From Gammaproteobacteria bacterium UBA4475 (lineage in GTDB: Bacteria > Pseudomonadota > Gammaproteobacteria > Pseudomonadales > Azotimanducaceae), in assembly GCA_002389265.1 (NCBI GenBank), contig DGOD01000300.1, positions 2,306 to 8,272 of the forward strand: DNA of 5,967 nucleotides. The letters are read 5' to 3'. Made by a program: the position numbers and the translations under genes. Each line of letters starts with the position of its first letter. Positions within the stretch are counted from its first letter, which is position 1. Below, one piece after another: positions 5,824 through 5,967 of this stretch. The notes under the pieces are model-generated. The model did not search any database, was not told the DNA's origin, and was given only the letters and a program-made list of their open reading frames with translations.

Positions 5824-5967
5824 TCAACCATGTTGCTGCAGTGCCGTGGGATCTTTCAAGGCATCAGTAAAGCAGCCACTCGATAACCGCGCAAGTATCG
5901 AGACGGCAAACTCGCGCCGCAAGATTGATGCTGAAGCAATATAGGATGTCACGAGATAGGATGTCAC
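5824..5967 (-). CDS. Possible C-terminal end of an upstream gene, cut by the window edge
   Basis: A minus-strand frame is open from the right edge to a TGA at 5824-5826, giving 47 residues and ending 34 bases before the PaaG-like gene, a spacing typical of operons. The translation includes LRREFAVSILARLSSGCFTD followed by ALKDPTALQQHG, which has a plausible amphipathic composition, but no family is recognised. The outermost part contains a 15-base-period direct repeat that stays in frame (VTSYL, VTSYI). Being open for 47 codons is not rare by chance, so this could also be the leader and promoter region of the operon. Confidence 0.3.
   Translation of the reverse strand: MTSYLVTSYIASASILRREFAVSILARLSSGCFTDALKDPTALQQHG
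5941..5967. repeat. 15-base-period direct repeat at the right edge
   Basis: ATAGGATGTCAC occurs at 5941-5952 and 5956-5967 with GAG between, a 15-base period. The second copy ends exactly at the window edge, so the array may continue outside. If the flanking frame is coding, it repeats five residues in frame; if not, it could be a pair of regulatory sites about 150-180 bases upstream of the PaaG-like gene. Confidence 0.7.

Overview
The window reads as a piece of a proteobacterial chromosome, most likely from a gammaproteobacterium. This is an inference from moderate GC content, Shine-Dalgarno-led starts (AGGAG, GGAGG, AAGGAG) and a gene mix built around acyl-CoA and glutathione-linked catabolism; no marker gene fixes the taxon. 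Every convincing gene lies on the minus strand, so transcription runs from right to left. I see no rRNA, tRNA, CRISPR array or intact mobile element.

Right block (about 3682-5967): a compact operon. An open frame enters from the right edge and stops at 5824; it may be the end of another gene. Then come an enoyl-CoA hydratase/isomerase-family protein with PaaG-like features (4971-5789) and two tandem, diverged DsbA-fold proteins of the 2-hydroxychromene-2-carboxylate isomerase (HCCA isomerase/kappa-GST-like) family (4251-4943 and 3682-4257). The last two genes overlap by 7 bases. The likely theme is breakdown of an aromatic, alicyclic or terpenoid compound through CoA thioesters, with a glutathione-dependent isomerisation; the substrate cannot be read from the sequence.

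Middle (2654-3681): about 1 kb with no intact gene. It holds a 10-base tandem duplication directly followed by a four-copy 13-base tandem array, then short protein-like stretches spread over two frames that may be a decayed gene. A 9-base direct repeat lies upstream of the next gene, and a weak hairpin lies just past the end of the right-hand operon.

Left block (1-2653): a multi-pass membrane hydrolase of the CREST/alkaline ceramidase superfamily with its full set of predicted zinc and catalytic residues (1679-2653), a second enoyl-CoA hydratase/isomerase-family enzyme (859-1614), and a glutathione S-transferase starting with GTG (90-713). A perfect 13-bp hairpin after the GST gene probably marks the transcript end. 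For both hydratase-family genes, the strong ribosome-binding site supports a start downstream of the longest possible one.

Most of this is ordinary accessory metabolism. The points most worth a second look are the overlapping HCCA-isomerase-like pair, the CREST hydrolase and the repeat-bearing gap.
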